DNA from: a virus
Strand: one strand, 5' to 3'
IMG/VR virus record: IMGVR_UViG_3300044613_004550
Span: 1 to 39,706 of that record
Length of the DNA: 39,706 bases
Part shown: positions 25,969-33,420 of the stretch, in pieces
Position numbering within the stretch: position 1 is the stretch's first letter
Layout of the letters: every line of letters starts with the position of its first letter
Translations under genes and position numbers: made by a program
Notes under the pieces: model-generated
Database searches by the model: none
The model's input: the letters and a program-made list of their open reading frames with translations, nothing else
Told to the model about the DNA's origin: nothing

Positions 25969-26207
25969 GCACCGACCAGCTGCTTGAAGAGGCGCGTGGC
26001 ACCTTGCCTCGTAACGTCAAGGGCAAGGGCCAACGGCGCGTGATCGAATCGTGGATGCCCGCGGTCAACGAACTCCGGGCCAAACATTTCAGCTACCTCG
26101 AGATCTACGAGTGGCTCAAGTCCCGCGGCATCGATGTGCATGAGCGGCCTTTGACATTTATCAGCGCGGTATCTCGCAGACGCCGGCGCTGGCTCAACAA
26201 ACAATAG
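25965..26207 (+). CDS. Hypothetical small protein, possibly DNA-binding
   Basis: The 80-residue product starts with GTG overlapping the preceding stop. The central segment (ESWMPAVNELRAKHFSYLEIYEWLKSRGIDV) could form a helix-turn-helix, like the putative HTH in plasmid and phage accessory proteins that recognise FSYxEIxxWL. The basic, arginine-rich C-terminus (SRRRRRWLNK) supports nucleic-acid contact. No defined family is recognised. Confidence 0.6.
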   Translation: MSTDQLLEEARGTLPRNVKGKGQRRVIESWMPAVNELRAKHFSYLEIYEWLKSRGIDVHERPLTFISAVSRRRRRWLNKQ

Positions 26208-26215
26208 GAACCCAT

Positions 26216-26377
26216 ATGGACTACTACATCATCAGCATGCTGACCTTCATGGCGCTTTGCGCCGTGATGGGTGCTTACGCGGTGGGATGGTGCCGCGGTT
26301 ACGACGAGTGCGAAGAACAGCACCGTTGGCACCGTTGGCTCCTTCGCCGTGAAGAGAACCGCCGCACAAAACTTTAG
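26216..26377 (+). CDS. Small single-span membrane protein (53 residues)
   Basis: A short open frame of 53 codons follows the previous gene after 8 bases. Residues about 3-25 form one hydrophobic transmembrane segment (YYIISMLTFMALCAVMGAYAVGW). A strongly charged cytoplasmic tail follows (RGYDECEEQHRWHRWLLRREENRRTK). GGAAC before the ATG offers a weak ribosome site. The compact operon context and the membrane-plus-charged-tail layout support a real gene, for example an exclusion or inhibitory protein; the function is unknown. Confidence 0.6.
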   Translation: MDYYIISMLTFMALCAVMGAYAVGWCRGYDECEEQHRWHRWLLRREENRRTKL

Positions 26378-26400
26378 GGACGCGCAATGAAAAGAAAACC

Positions 26401-26426
26401 GGCCACCGGAGCGTCCCCCGGTGACC
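26401..26426 (+). promoter_or_regulatory. Hairpin in the leader of the recombination operon
   Basis: GGCCACCGG (26401-26409) pairs with CCGGTGACC (26418-26426) with one mismatch and an 8-base loop, in the 79-base gap before the gene at 26457. There is no T tract, so it is more likely an RNA leader structure than a terminator. Confidence 0.35.
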
Positions 26427-26456
26427 GGCCAATGCAAGAACAGAAACAAGTGAAAA

Positions 26457-26783
26457 ATGAACACAGAACAAACGCAGCTGCAACTCTTTTCCCACCATCT
26501 GGCGGGATTGGCGTTGAAGTATCCGAGCCTCTATTTCGAGGACCGGCAGAACCCGAAACATCTGGCCCGCTACAACGAGGCGGACCGGCCCGCAAAGAAG
26601 TGCAAACTGGAATTCGCCCGCTTCCAGGCGTGGCGTCCGGTGGTGCAGACGGTCAACCTTCCCCCGCTCCCGAGGGTGAGGGCCGCGGTCTACGAGACGG
26701 TGACCTTTCGCCGGCTGGTGGCGTGGGCCAGCAACCCCACGCGGTTGGCGGAAATCCTGGTCGAGAAAGGGGTGCGCGGATGA
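26457..26783 (+). CDS. Hypothetical protein upstream of RecT
   Basis: The 108-residue product is mixed helical and basic (DRPAKKCKLEFARFQAWRPVV, AAVYETVTFRRLVAWASNP) with no recognised family. Its stop overlaps the RecT start (ATGA at 26780), so it is translationally coupled to the recombination genes. A competing longer frame for RecT that overlaps this gene encodes only a low-complexity Pro/Gly-rich stretch, which supports this gene as real. Confidence 0.65.
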   Translation: MNTEQTQLQLFSHHLAGLALKYPSLYFEDRQNPKHLARYNEADRPAKKCKLEFARFQAWRPVVQTVNLPPLPRVRAAVYETVTFRRLVAWASNPTRLAEILVEKGVRG

Positions 26784-27481
26784 GCGACCTGGCCATCAAA
26801 GAAGACAACAAGCGCGTGGAAGTCGCGTTTAACCAGAGCGGGGTGCAGCTTCGCAGCATGGATGAGATGGGGCGGTTTTGCCGCGCTATCGTTAACTCCG
26901 GTCTGGCTCCGTCCAGCTTCCAGACACCGGAGCAGGTGATGGTGGCGATTCAATGCGGCCTCGAGATCGGCCTTCCTCCGATGCAGGCCCTCCAAACTAT
27001 CGCGGTCATCAATGGCCGGCCCTCGCTGTTTGGCGATGGCGCTTTGGCCTTGGCGATGGCGCATCAGCTGTGGGGTGGCATCGAGGAAACGCACGTGGCG
27101 GAAACCAACACCGCGGTCTGCAAAGTCTGGCGTTTCATCCGCCGCGAAGACAAGACGCCCAAGCTGACGCTACGGACGTTTTCCGAGGAGGATGCCAAGC
27201 GTGCCAAGCTGTGGGGCAGGTCCGGTCCTTGGACCGCGTATCCCAAGCGCATGCTCCAGATGCGTGCTCGTAGCTTCGCGCTCCGCGATTGTTTCCCGGA
27301 CGCATTGCGTGGCGTGGGCATCAGCGAAGAGGTCAGTGACTACCAGCCGATGAAACCCGCCCGCGGACGCGAGGTGGCCAACAACTTGGTGCTCCCCGAT
27401 GCCGAGCCGGAATCCATTGTGGATCTGGTGCAGGACATCGCGGTGCTCTCCAACCAAATCAAGCAGGAGGAATTGCTCTAA
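26780..27481 (+). CDS. recT: RecT-family single-strand annealing protein
   Basis: The 233-residue product has the RecT core: EMGRFCRAIVNSGLAPSSF, EQVMVAIQCGLEIGLPPMQA, the INGRPSLFGDG segment and GPWTAYPKRMLQMRARSFALRD. RecT anneals complementary single strands made by the partner exonuclease, which is encoded directly downstream. The start at 26780 (ATGA overlap with the upstream gene) is preferred over 26387 because the extra N-terminus would be low-complexity and out of step with family length. A short acidic helix closes the protein. Confidence 0.88.
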   Translation: MSDLAIKEDNKRVEVAFNQSGVQLRSMDEMGRFCRAIVNSGLAPSSFQTPEQVMVAIQCGLEIGLPPMQALQTIAVINGRPSLFGDGALALAMAHQLWGGIEETHVAETNTAVCKVWRFIRREDKTPKLTLRTFSEEDAKRAKLWGRSGPWTAYPKRMLQMRARSFALRDCFPDALRGVGISEEVSDYQPMKPARGREVANNLVLPDAEPESIVDLVQDIAVLSNQIKQEELL

Positions 27482-28290
27482 TGGAAACCGGAGTACTCAC
27501 CATGGCCGAGGCGTCTTACCGCCGAGCCGAAGGAATCAGCAAGTCCGACTTGGATTGGATTGCCGCACCCCGCACCCCGGCGCATTACAAGGCCCGTCGA
27601 GATGGGTTAGTCGAAAACGTGCAGACGCCCGCCATGCGTCTCGGCAGCTTGGTCCATCGGGCCGTGCTCGAGCCGGAAACCATGGCCGGCGCGTACGTGG
27701 TCAAGCCCGAGGGCATGCTGTTCACAACGAAAGAGGGCAAGGCGTGGAAAGCGGAGCAGACCGCCCCGATCATCACCCAGGACGAGGCCAACCAGATCCA
27801 CGGGATGGTGCGCTCCGTCTGGGCGCATCCGATGGCCAAGCGCATCCTCACCAACGCGAAGACCGAGCAGTGTCTCTTCGCGGAGGATGAGCACGGGACG
27901 ATCCGCAAGGCACGTCTCGACGCCCTTGTGGGCGGAAGTGTCATACCCGACTTGAAGACCTCGGCGTCCGCGGACCCGCAGGAATTCGAGCGGAGCCTTG
28001 GCAAATTCCGCTACCACGTGCAGGCGGCCTATTACATCGATCTGTGCCGGCTGGTTGGTATCGATAAAAGTGACTTCGTCTTCATCGTGGTCGAGAAAGA
28101 GGCCCCGTATGCGACCGCGGTTTATTCGCTCTCGCAGGAAGCTATTGAACTGGGACGCGCCGAATACCAGCGCGACCTGGCCCGGGTCCGCGATTGCACC
28201 GAGAAGAACAGCTGGCCCGGATTCACCGAGGACATCACGGTCATCGGGCTGCCGGCGTGGATGCAGAAACAGGCGGAGGGTTTGCTATGA
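27481..28290 (+). CDS. recE: RecE/exonuclease VIII-like PD-(D/E)XK nuclease
   Basis: The 269-residue product has RecE-type nuclease motifs: GISKSDLDWI, RLGSLVHRAVLEPE (H59), RKARLDAL (D147), IPDLKTSA (D157 and K159 of the PD-DxK site) and FRYHVQAAYYIDL (Q181, Y184). It would resect one strand from double-strand ends for RecT annealing. The start overlaps the RecT stop by one base (TAATG); an internal Met at residue 8 is an alternative. Copy 8 of the 13-bp motif lies inside codons 42-46. Confidence 0.87.
   Translation: METGVLTMAEASYRRAEGISKSDLDWIAAPRTPAHYKARRDGLVENVQTPAMRLGSLVHRAVLEPETMAGAYVVKPEGMLFTTKEGKAWKAEQTAPIITQDEANQIHGMVRSVWAHPMAKRILTNAKTEQCLFAEDEHGTIRKARLDALVGGSVIPDLKTSASADPQEFERSLGKFRYHVQAAYYIDLCRLVGIDKSDFVFIVVEKEAPYATAVYSLSQEAIELGRAEYQRDLARVRDCTEKNSWPGFTEDITVIGLPAWMQKQAEGLL
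27604..27616 (+). promoter_or_regulatory. GGRTTAGTCGAAA motif, copy 8 (in-gene)
   Basis: Exact 13-mer inside the RecE-like gene, read in frame as G-L-V-E with a TTA leucine codon, 123 bases after the start. Confidence 0.75.
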
Positions 28291-28490
28291 GCGAACCCAA
28301 TCCGCTCGTTCGGGCACTTGTCCTGCACGGCCAAGCCACGCTTGATTTGGTGTGGGCGCTGGAATGGATTAACACGCTGACCGACCGCATGACCGGCGAC
28401 CACATGGTGGCCGAGTTTATGGCCCAGTTGGAACACCGCCGCACAACCAGCGACACGCTTAACGCCGCGGCCAAGGAGGCCCAGATATGA
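28287..28490 (+). CDS. Hypothetical small protein
   Basis: The 67-residue product starts by ATGA overlap with the nuclease stop and ends by ATGA overlap with the next gene. It is helical (LVLHGQATLDLVWALEWINTLTDR) with a soluble C-terminus. No family is recognised. The internal overlap pattern makes it a credible gene of the recombination operon. Confidence 0.6.
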   Translation: MSEPNPLVRALVLHGQATLDLVWALEWINTLTDRMTGDHMVAEFMAQLEHRRTTSDTLNAAAKEAQI

Positions 28491-28732
28491 GCAAGTTTCT
28501 CGTTGTCTATACGGATCAAGGCGACCGACATGAAGGCGAGATCGACGCACGGTTTCGCACCAGGGCGGAAGCGGAGAAGTTTATCAAGCAGCAGAATGAG
28601 AAGGAGGACCCAGCGGAATATGACAATACGTTTGGTTGGACCTACGAAATCTGCGAAGTGGTCAGTTCCTTTGTCACCACGGTATCGGTTTCGGTCAAAC
28701 GCGACTTAAAGGTCAAGGAGGTGAAGCCATGA
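28487..28732 (+). CDS. Hypothetical small protein
   Basis: The 81-residue product has an alternating strand-helix pattern (KFLVVYTDQ, RAEAEKFIKQQNEK, VVSSFVTTVSVSVKRDL) suggesting a small alpha/beta fold. It has no recognised domain. Start and stop overlap its neighbours (ATGA on both sides). A strong Shine-Dalgarno for the next gene lies at its 3' end. Confidence 0.6.
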   Translation: MSKFLVVYTDQGDRHEGEIDARFRTRAEAEKFIKQQNEKEDPAEYDNTFGWTYEICEVVSSFVTTVSVSVKRDLKVKEVKP

Positions 28733-29022
28733 CCGGCACCGAACTACGCGACCAAGGCATGGCGCTGGTTAACGAAGCGACACCGGAGCAATGGAAGGAC
28801 GAGGCCGACAGTCTCATCGTGTCCATGGCCCGGAGCGGGGCGGAATTCACCGCGGAAGATGTTCGCGCCTGGGTGGGCAATCCGCCCAAGGCCAATGCCA
28901 TGGGGGCGCGGTTCATGGCCGCGCTCCGCAGCGGCATCATCCAGCGGACCGGATGGAAACATGCCAGCCGGCGCGAGGCCCATGCCCGTGCGTTAGCCGT
29001 TTACCGCGGAGTCGCAGCATGA
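28729..29022 (+). CDS. Hypothetical protein, possible nuclease or helix-turn-helix accessory
   Basis: The 97-residue product starts after a strong Shine-Dalgarno (AAGGAGGTGA). It contains a region (FTAEDVRAWVGNPPKANAMGARFMAALRSG followed by GWKHASRREAHARALAVYRG) typical of small phage proteins placed next to RusA. Its function is unknown. It is likely translated at a high rate relative to its neighbours because of the Shine-Dalgarno. Confidence 0.65.
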   Translation: MTGTELRDQGMALVNEATPEQWKDEADSLIVSMARSGAEFTAEDVRAWVGNPPKANAMGARFMAALRSGIIQRTGWKHASRREAHARALAVYRGVAA

Positions 29023-29417
29023 TTAAGGCCGTCATCCAAGGCCAGCCGGACACGGTGACCGCCCAGCAAAAGGGGGTCATGGTCCGCGGGGGCAGGGTCA
29101 TGTTCTACACCAAGAAAAAGGTGCAGGACGCCAAGGACAAGCTCACCGCGGAACTCCGCCGGCATGCGCCACGCAAGCCCGTCGATTGGCCCGTCTTGGT
29201 CACGATCCGCTTTTGGTTCGCACCCGTGAAGGCAAGGCCGCTCGAGAAAACCCATGGCGTGAGGCCGGACGTGGACAACTTGGCCAAGGGCGTCTTGGAC
29301 GCTTTGGTCCCCGCCGGCTGGCTCAAGGATGACGCGCTGATCGATCAACTCATCATTACCAAGGCCCGGAGCGGGGATGCCCGCCTCGAGGTCGAACTGA
29401 AAGACTTACTCAAATGA
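29019..29417 (+). CDS. rusA: RusA-family Holliday junction resolvase
   Basis: The 132-residue product has the RusA signature RPDVDNLAKGVLDAL followed by WLKDDALID. The aspartates D84, D86 and D105 and lysine K90 correspond to the metal-binding and catalytic residues of Escherichia coli RusA (D70, D72, D91, K76). It would cut four-way junctions made by RecE/RecT recombination and help resolve branched DNA before packaging. Overlaps of ATGA type link it to both neighbours. Confidence 0.9.
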   Translation: MIKAVIQGQPDTVTAQQKGVMVRGGRVMFYTKKKVQDAKDKLTAELRRHAPRKPVDWPVLVTIRFWFAPVKARPLEKTHGVRPDVDNLAKGVLDALVPAGWLKDDALIDQLIITKARSGDARLEVELKDLLK

Positions 29418-29593
29418 GCGACAGCCAGCAGAACTGGAAAGGCGAGAAAAACGTCTACCCCACGTTGGCTGCTGCGCTCAAAGCCAAGCATTCCGTGGCC
29501 AACCGTTTTGGCAATCGGTTCCGCAAATTGCGGATCTACAAGACGCGGTCCGGGTGGTGCTTAACCAAACGAACGAAAGGAACTTTTGTATGA
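29414..29593 (+). CDS. Small basic protein (59 residues)
   Basis: A 59-codon frame starts by ATGA overlap with the RusA stop and ends by ATGA overlap with the next start at 29590. Its product is basic (AAALKAKHSVANRFGNRFRKLRIYKT) and could contain a helix-turn-helix. It bridges a gap that would otherwise separate two coupled genes, which supports it despite its small size. Confidence 0.6.
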   Translation: MSDSQQNWKGEKNVYPTLAAALKAKHSVANRFGNRFRKLRIYKTRSGWCLTKRTKGTFV

Positions 29594-30474
29594 AATATCT
29601 TAACATCGAAATCACTACACTTCGCTCGCCCGACTATATTGGGGCCGAGCCTGTGACCCGCGCCACGTGGTTGAACCTGCTGGCCTATTGCGCGGACCAA
29701 GAGAACGGAGGGGTGATCCGCGGGTGCCGCCCGTGGAAAGACCGCCAATGGCAGCAGGTGGCCGGCGTGACCGCAGAAGAAGTGTCCGCGGAAACCATGC
29801 TCTGGCATTGGGCCGGCGATGATCTGGCCATCAGCCATTACCCCTTGGATGCCGAGCAGCAGATGCAGGCGATGCGAGAGGGTGGAAAGCGGGGCGGAAA
29901 GCGGTCCGGCAAAGCCCGCCTTCAAGCAAGAAACGAAGGGGGGGTTGAAGGGAGGGTTCAAGGTAAAATCGAAGCCCCCCTCGAACGAAAAGAAAAGAAA
30001 GGGAATGAAAGGAAAAGTAATGTAATACAAAGCCCAAGCCTCGAGGAGGTGCAGACCGCCGCGAGCATGATGGGCGTCGAGGCAAGGCTGGCTGAAATAT
30101 TCTGGAATGAATGCGAAGCCAGACCAATCAGCCCGGACGGCGAATGGACCGGCAAGGACGGACAGCCGTTTCGGAACTGGCGCAACGCGCTCAAAGCCTT
30201 TGGCGAGCGATGGAAAGCCAATGAGAACCGCAATGGCACCGCATTTGCGCGGAATGGCACCGCCACGCTTTCGACTAAACCCTTGAGTGTCTGGGAGGCC
30301 AAAGAAAAGAAAGCGGCCTTACAGGGCGAACTGGAGCGAATGAAGATGGACAAGCGGTGGAGGCAGGCCAAAACCGAAACGCCATGGGAAACCGAATGGA
30401 ATGACGAGGGCCGAGCCAAGGCCCGCGAGATCCGGGGGAAGATCACCAAGCTCGAGGAGGTCATCGCGGCATGA
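29590..30474 (+). CDS. Replication-type protein (replisome organiser-like)
   Basis: The 294-residue product has an N-terminal winged-helix-like region (YLNIEITTLRSPDYIGAEP, then DRQWQQVAGVTAEEV). A lysine/glycine-rich linker follows (about 100-150), then a C-terminal domain with WKDxxPFRNWRNALKAF-like pattern (GQPFRNWRNALKAFGERW) seen in phage DnaT/DnaD-type replication proteins that load host helicase. With no phage helicase or polymerase in the window, it is the best candidate for initiating replication using host machinery. The start at 29590 overlaps the preceding stop. Copy 9 of the motif lies inside in inverted orientation. Confidence 0.6.
   Translation: MKYLNIEITTLRSPDYIGAEPVTRATWLNLLAYCADQENGGVIRGCRPWKDRQWQQVAGVTAEEVSAETMLWHWAGDDLAISHYPLDAEQQMQAMREGGKRGGKRSGKARLQARNEGGVEGRVQGKIEAPLERKEKKGNERKSNVIQSPSLEEVQTAASMMGVEARLAEIFWNECEARPISPDGEWTGKDGQPFRNWRNALKAFGERWKANENRNGTAFARNGTATLSTKPLSVWEAKEKKAALQGELERMKMDKRWRQAKTETPWETEWNDEGRAKAREIRGKITKLEEVIAA
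30269..30281 (-). promoter_or_regulatory. TTAGTCGAAA motif, copy 9 (inverted, in-gene)
   Basis: The minus-strand sequence GGTTTAGTCGAAA has the complete 10-base core. It lies inside the replication-type gene, encoding S-T-K-P. It is the only in-gene copy in inverted orientation. Confidence 0.6.
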
Positions 30475-30689
30475 GCCAGACACCGGAAACAGACATTATC
30501 GTGACCCGTCACCGCGGCGAACGCTTCCGCTTGGTCGCCAACCTGGTGCAATTGGCACGCCGGCTGGAAACCGAGCGCAACAAAGCCTTGGCCGAACGGT
30601 TAAACGCATTGCAACTGGCGGAGTGGCACAAGAGCAACGGGCAAGAGGCCCTGCGCCGGTGGCGGCAAGCGGAGGGCATGGAAGAATGA
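30471..30689 (+). CDS. Hypothetical small helical protein
   Basis: The 72-residue product is mostly helical and charged (LVANLVQLARRLETERNKALAERLNALQLAEWH). It is coupled by ATGA overlaps to the replication-type gene and to the next gene. No family is recognised; a coiled-coil accessory role is possible. Confidence 0.6.
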   Translation: MSQTPETDIIVTRHRGERFRLVANLVQLARRLETERNKALAERLNALQLAEWHKSNGQEALRRWRQAEGMEE

Positions 30690-30892
30690 GTTGCCCTTAC
30701 GAAAAATCCACCGTGGCCTACGCACGCTTCAGTGCCGAGGCCATGGAACTGATCTTGGATCTTTACAAGGAATACGAGCAGATGGCCGCGAAGAATGCGG
30801 TGGTGCCTTCGCCACACTTGGAGCCGGTCATCTCCTCGTTTATCGACCTGTGGCGCGTGACCGTGGCCGCTCACCCCATCCGCGTGGAATGA
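30686..30892 (+). CDS. Hypothetical small protein
   Basis: The 68-residue product (SAEAMELILDLYKEYEQMAAK then ISSFIDLWRVTVAAHP) is predicted helical and has no recognised family. ATGA overlaps on both sides place it in the early operon. Confidence 0.55.
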   Translation: MSCPYEKSTVAYARFSAEAMELILDLYKEYEQMAAKNAVVPSPHLEPVISSFIDLWRVTVAAHPIRVE

Positions 30893-31089
30893 ACAGCCTT
30901 GAATCCTACATTGAGCAAAACGGCATGGACCCCGCGGAGGTGATGAATGCCCTGCAAACCATGGCTCCCCTGGGCACGTGCAGCGACAACGCGGTCACGC
31001 CGGCGGACGTGGGCACCGCAGGCGCGGCGGTTTTTTGGGTCCATACGCACAGAGAACTCTTTACAAGGATTAGTCGAAATCGGAAATAG
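30889..31089 (+). CDS. Hypothetical small protein
   Basis: The 66-residue product starts by ATGA overlap with its neighbour. The N-terminal half is acidic and helical (SLESYIEQNGMDPAEVMNALQTM); the C-terminal half is basic (VHTHRELFTRISRNRK). The last codons are provided by copy 10 of the motif, read in the frame R-I-S-R-N. Its true 3' end could therefore be secondary to the regulatory site. Confidence 0.5.
   Translation: MNSLESYIEQNGMDPAEVMNALQTMAPLGTCSDNAVTPADVGTAGAAVFWVHTHRELFTRISRNRK
31067..31079 (+). promoter_or_regulatory. GGRTTAGTCGAAA motif, copy 10
   Basis: Exact 13-mer straddling the end of a small gene, 21 bases before the start of the SSB-like gene. Confidence 0.85.
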
Positions 31090-31100
31090 GAAACTGACTT

Positions 31101-31382
31101 ATGATCAAATACAAAATAGACGTAACCAAGATCGTTAAGGACCTGCTCTACAAAGGCGAGAAAGGCACTTACCTCAACGGCGTGTTCTTCGATAACAAGA
31201 ACGGCCCCGGCGAATACGGTGATGATGGATACATTGTCCAGGACATCAGCAAAGAAGCCCGCGAACGCGGAGAGAAAGGCCCGATCATTGGCAATTGGCG
31301 TCACCTCCAAACCAAATCCACGCCGGCCCCCAAACCCGCCCCCGCAGCTTCAACCGCGGAGGACGATGACATCCCCTTCTGA
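31101..31382 (+). CDS. SSB-like mini-protein with acidic DDDIPF tip
   Basis: The 93-residue product has an N-terminal beta-rich region (YKIDVTKIVKDLLYKGEKGTYL, then DGYIVQDISKEARERGEKGPIIGNWRH). A Pro/Ala/Lys linker (about 73-84) follows, and the protein ends in EDDDIPF. That end is the classical SSB C-terminal tip that recruits host recombination and repair proteins. The whole is far shorter than bacterial SSB (about 175 residues). It has the layout of small phage single-strand-binding or SSB-tip proteins that would work with RecT and RusA. The start has GGAAA purines upstream. It overlaps the small terminase start. Confidence 0.65.
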   Translation: MIKYKIDVTKIVKDLLYKGEKGTYLNGVFFDNKNGPGEYGDDGYIVQDISKEARERGEKGPIIGNWRHLQTKSTPAPKPAPAASTAEDDDIPF

Positions 31383-31857
31383 TCCTGTGGACATCGCGGA
31401 CATCACGCACATGTTGAATGAGGAGCCGGTGGAAACGCCGGCCCCGCGTCCGCGTGGTGACAAGACCAGCCAGGTGGAATTGGAACAGCGCATTCGGGCG
31501 GTGGTGAAGTGGATTGTCCGCGGATTACCTTACTCTGAAGTTGTTGCAAGTTGTTGTAATGGCTTTGGCGTATGTGAACGCACGGCGTGCAGTTACGTGG
31601 CCGAGGCCAACCGGCGTATCAAAGAAGCGAACGCCAAAGACCGCGATTTGGAAATCGCCAAAGCCAAGGCCCGCTACGAATCGCTGCTTCATCTTTCAGC
31701 TGAAGACAAACAATTCGCCGCGGCCATCAATGCCAACACCCAGCTGGTGAAACTCCTTGGCTTGGCTGAACCCGACAAAGTCGAACACGGCGTCAGCGAC
31801 ACCTTGGCCCAAGCGATGGCCGAAATACGTGCAGGAAACCAAGCAAAACTTGGCTGA
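31366..31857 (+). CDS. Terminase small subunit-like protein
   Basis: The 163-residue product starts at ATG 31366 within the last codons of the SSB-like gene; a longer frame exists but is not coding-like. It has an N-terminal Pro-rich linker, a helix-turn-helix region (VVKWIVRGLPYSEVVASCCNGFGVCERTACSYVAEANRRIKEA) and a helical C-terminus, as in phage small terminases that bind packaging DNA. It directly precedes the large terminase. The assignment depends on HTH and position, so it is moderate. Confidence 0.65.
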   Translation: MTSPSDPVDIADITHMLNEEPVETPAPRPRGDKTSQVELEQRIRAVVKWIVRGLPYSEVVASCCNGFGVCERTACSYVAEANRRIKEANAKDRDLEIAKAKARYESLLHLSAEDKQFAAAINANTQLVKLLGLAEPDKVEHGVSDTLAQAMAEIRAGNQAKLG

Positions 31858-33358
31858 TCCGCTTTGGCGGCTCAATAACATCTACAAGATCAAGCGGCCA
31901 ACGGATGGCCGTCTGATCAAATTCCAACCGCGCCCGGAGCAGCAGCGCGTCTTTGAACTGCTATTAAAGGAAAGGTGCCGAAGGTTAATTATACTTAAGG
32001 CCCGCCGGCTGGGCATGAGCACGGGCATCGATATCCTGCTGGCCGATCAGATCCTGTGGAATGCGGGCAGCCAGTGCAGCATTGTCGATCAATCCATGGC
32101 CGATGCGGAGCGCAAGCTCTCGACGATTGTCAAGGTAGCCTTGGACAATCTCCCCAAAGGTATGCGCGGGAACATCAAATTCCTGCGCGACAGCGGGAGC
32201 GTGATTGAAATCACGGTGAACGGGGATGCCGCGTCGAGCCTGTTCGCCGGCCTGCGCTCCCGCGGTGGAACGAACAACTGGCTGCACCTTTCGGAATGGG
32301 GCGTCATCCAGGCGGATGATCCCAAGAGGTCCGAGGAAATTCTGACCGGAGCCATTCCCAGCGCCGAGCACGGGAGCATTGTGGTCGAAACGACATGGAA
32401 AGGGGGCAGGGGAGGGCACCTCTGGAATCTGGTCAAGACCGCCATGGAAACGCCCGAGGCGGAAAAGACCGAGGCCGATTGGCGCGTGGTATTTTTTCCT
32501 TGGTGGAGAGATCCCACGTACACACTCGAAGGTCCCGCGGACACGATCAGTGCCATCAATCAACGCTACCTCGCGTCCCTCGAGGACGAGATCAAGCACA
32601 AGCTCACGCCAGGGCAGCGTCTGTGGTATGACCGCCAAGAGAAGAACCTCGGGCTATTCATCTACCGCGAATTCCCTTCGACCGTGGAAGAATGTTTCAA
32701 GGCCCCCGTCGAGGGAGCTATCTACGCGGACATGATCGACCGCCTGCGAAGCGAGGGCGCGATTGCCCCGCGGCCCTACGATCACAATGCCCTGGTCCAC
32801 ACCAGCTGGGATCTCGGCTCTCCGGTCAATACGGTGTGCTGGTATTTCCAGATTGTGAACGAAGAGATTCGCGTCATCGATCTGGACATGAACCTGGACA
32901 TGTCGCCGGTCCACCGCGTGGCCCACATGCTGGGCAAGCAATACCCCTTTGGCATGCACATCCTGCCGCATGACGGCATGACCACCAACACGTCCGGGCG
33001 CACGTTTGCCAACGAATTGCAGTCCGCCGGCCTCACCAACATTCGCGTGGTGCCTCGGACCAACGACATCTGGGTGGGCATCAACCGTCTGCGACAGCTG
33101 CTCCCACGCTTTACCTTTCGGCTGCCCTTTTGTGAACACGGCCTCGATGCCCTGGCCGCCTATCACTACAAGCCGGTCAGCGCCACGGGCCTCACCAACA
33201 ACGAGCCGGTGCATGATTGGTCGAGCCACCCGAGCGATGCGCTTCGCATGCTGGCCGAGGCCGAGGTGGCCGGCATGCTGCCCATGGGCGGACCGGCCCG
33301 CCGTGATCCGGTCATCGTTCGCACCGGATTCCGCGACAACATCGTGGTGCGCCGGTGA
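31829..33358 (+). CDS. Terminase large subunit
   Basis: The 509-residue product (GTG at 31829) has a P-loop-like motif KARRLGMSTG near residue 57 (atypical, lacking the GKT/S lysine), a Walker B-like WLHLSEW (E156), the coupling motif VVETTWKG, and C-terminal nuclease-type segments (TSWDLGSP, ILPHDGMT, SHPSDALRML). It is the packaging motor and cutting nuclease. The ATG at 31757 would overlap the upstream gene by 101 bases with shadow-like sequence, and the TTG at 31850 is an alternative, so the start is uncertain. The variant Walker A resembles LKARRxGxST forms seen in some podovirus terminases. Confidence 0.85.
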   Translation: MQETKQNLADPLWRLNNIYKIKRPTDGRLIKFQPRPEQQRVFELLLKERCRRLIILKARRLGMSTGIDILLADQILWNAGSQCSIVDQSMADAERKLSTIVKVALDNLPKGMRGNIKFLRDSGSVIEITVNGDAASSLFAGLRSRGGTNNWLHLSEWGVIQADDPKRSEEILTGAIPSAEHGSIVVETTWKGGRGGHLWNLVKTAMETPEAEKTEADWRVVFFPWWRDPTYTLEGPADTISAINQRYLASLEDEIKHKLTPGQRLWYDRQEKNLGLFIYREFPSTVEECFKAPVEGAIYADMIDRLRSEGAIAPRPYDHNALVHTSWDLGSPVNTVCWYFQIVNEEIRVIDLDMNLDMSPVHRVAHMLGKQYPFGMHILPHDGMTTNTSGRTFANELQSAGLTNIRVVPRTNDIWVGINRLRQLLPRFTFRLPFCEHGLDALAAYHYKPVSATGLTNNEPVHDWSSHPSDALRMLAEAEVAGMLPMGGPARRDPVIVRTGFRDNIVVRR

Positions 33359-33420
33359 CATGTACACGCCGTAAACATGTAACCAAAACATGTCGAAATT
33401 TGTGACAAATCTAAACATGA
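33358..33420. promoter_or_regulatory. AAACATG repeats and 13-bp dyad before the head genes
   Basis: AAACATGT occurs at 33373-33380 and 33386-33393, with AAACATGA at 33413-33420 and ACATGT at 33358-33363. Between them lies a perfect dyad ATTTGT-G-ACAAAT (33398-33410). Position and symmetry suggest a binding site or promoter element for the head operon. Part of it overlaps the first codons if the gene starts at 33390. Confidence 0.5.

Noticed and set aside
26387-27481. Longer RecT frame starting at 26387
   Set aside because: The extra N-terminal part is Pro/Gly low-complexity, overlaps a better gene at 26457-26783, and the ATGA overlap at 26780 gives the natural start.
31757-31829. Earlier ATG for the large terminase
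   Set aside because: It overlaps the small-terminase gene by 101 bases and its first residues look like a shadow frame; GTG 31829 or TTG 31850 are more plausible.
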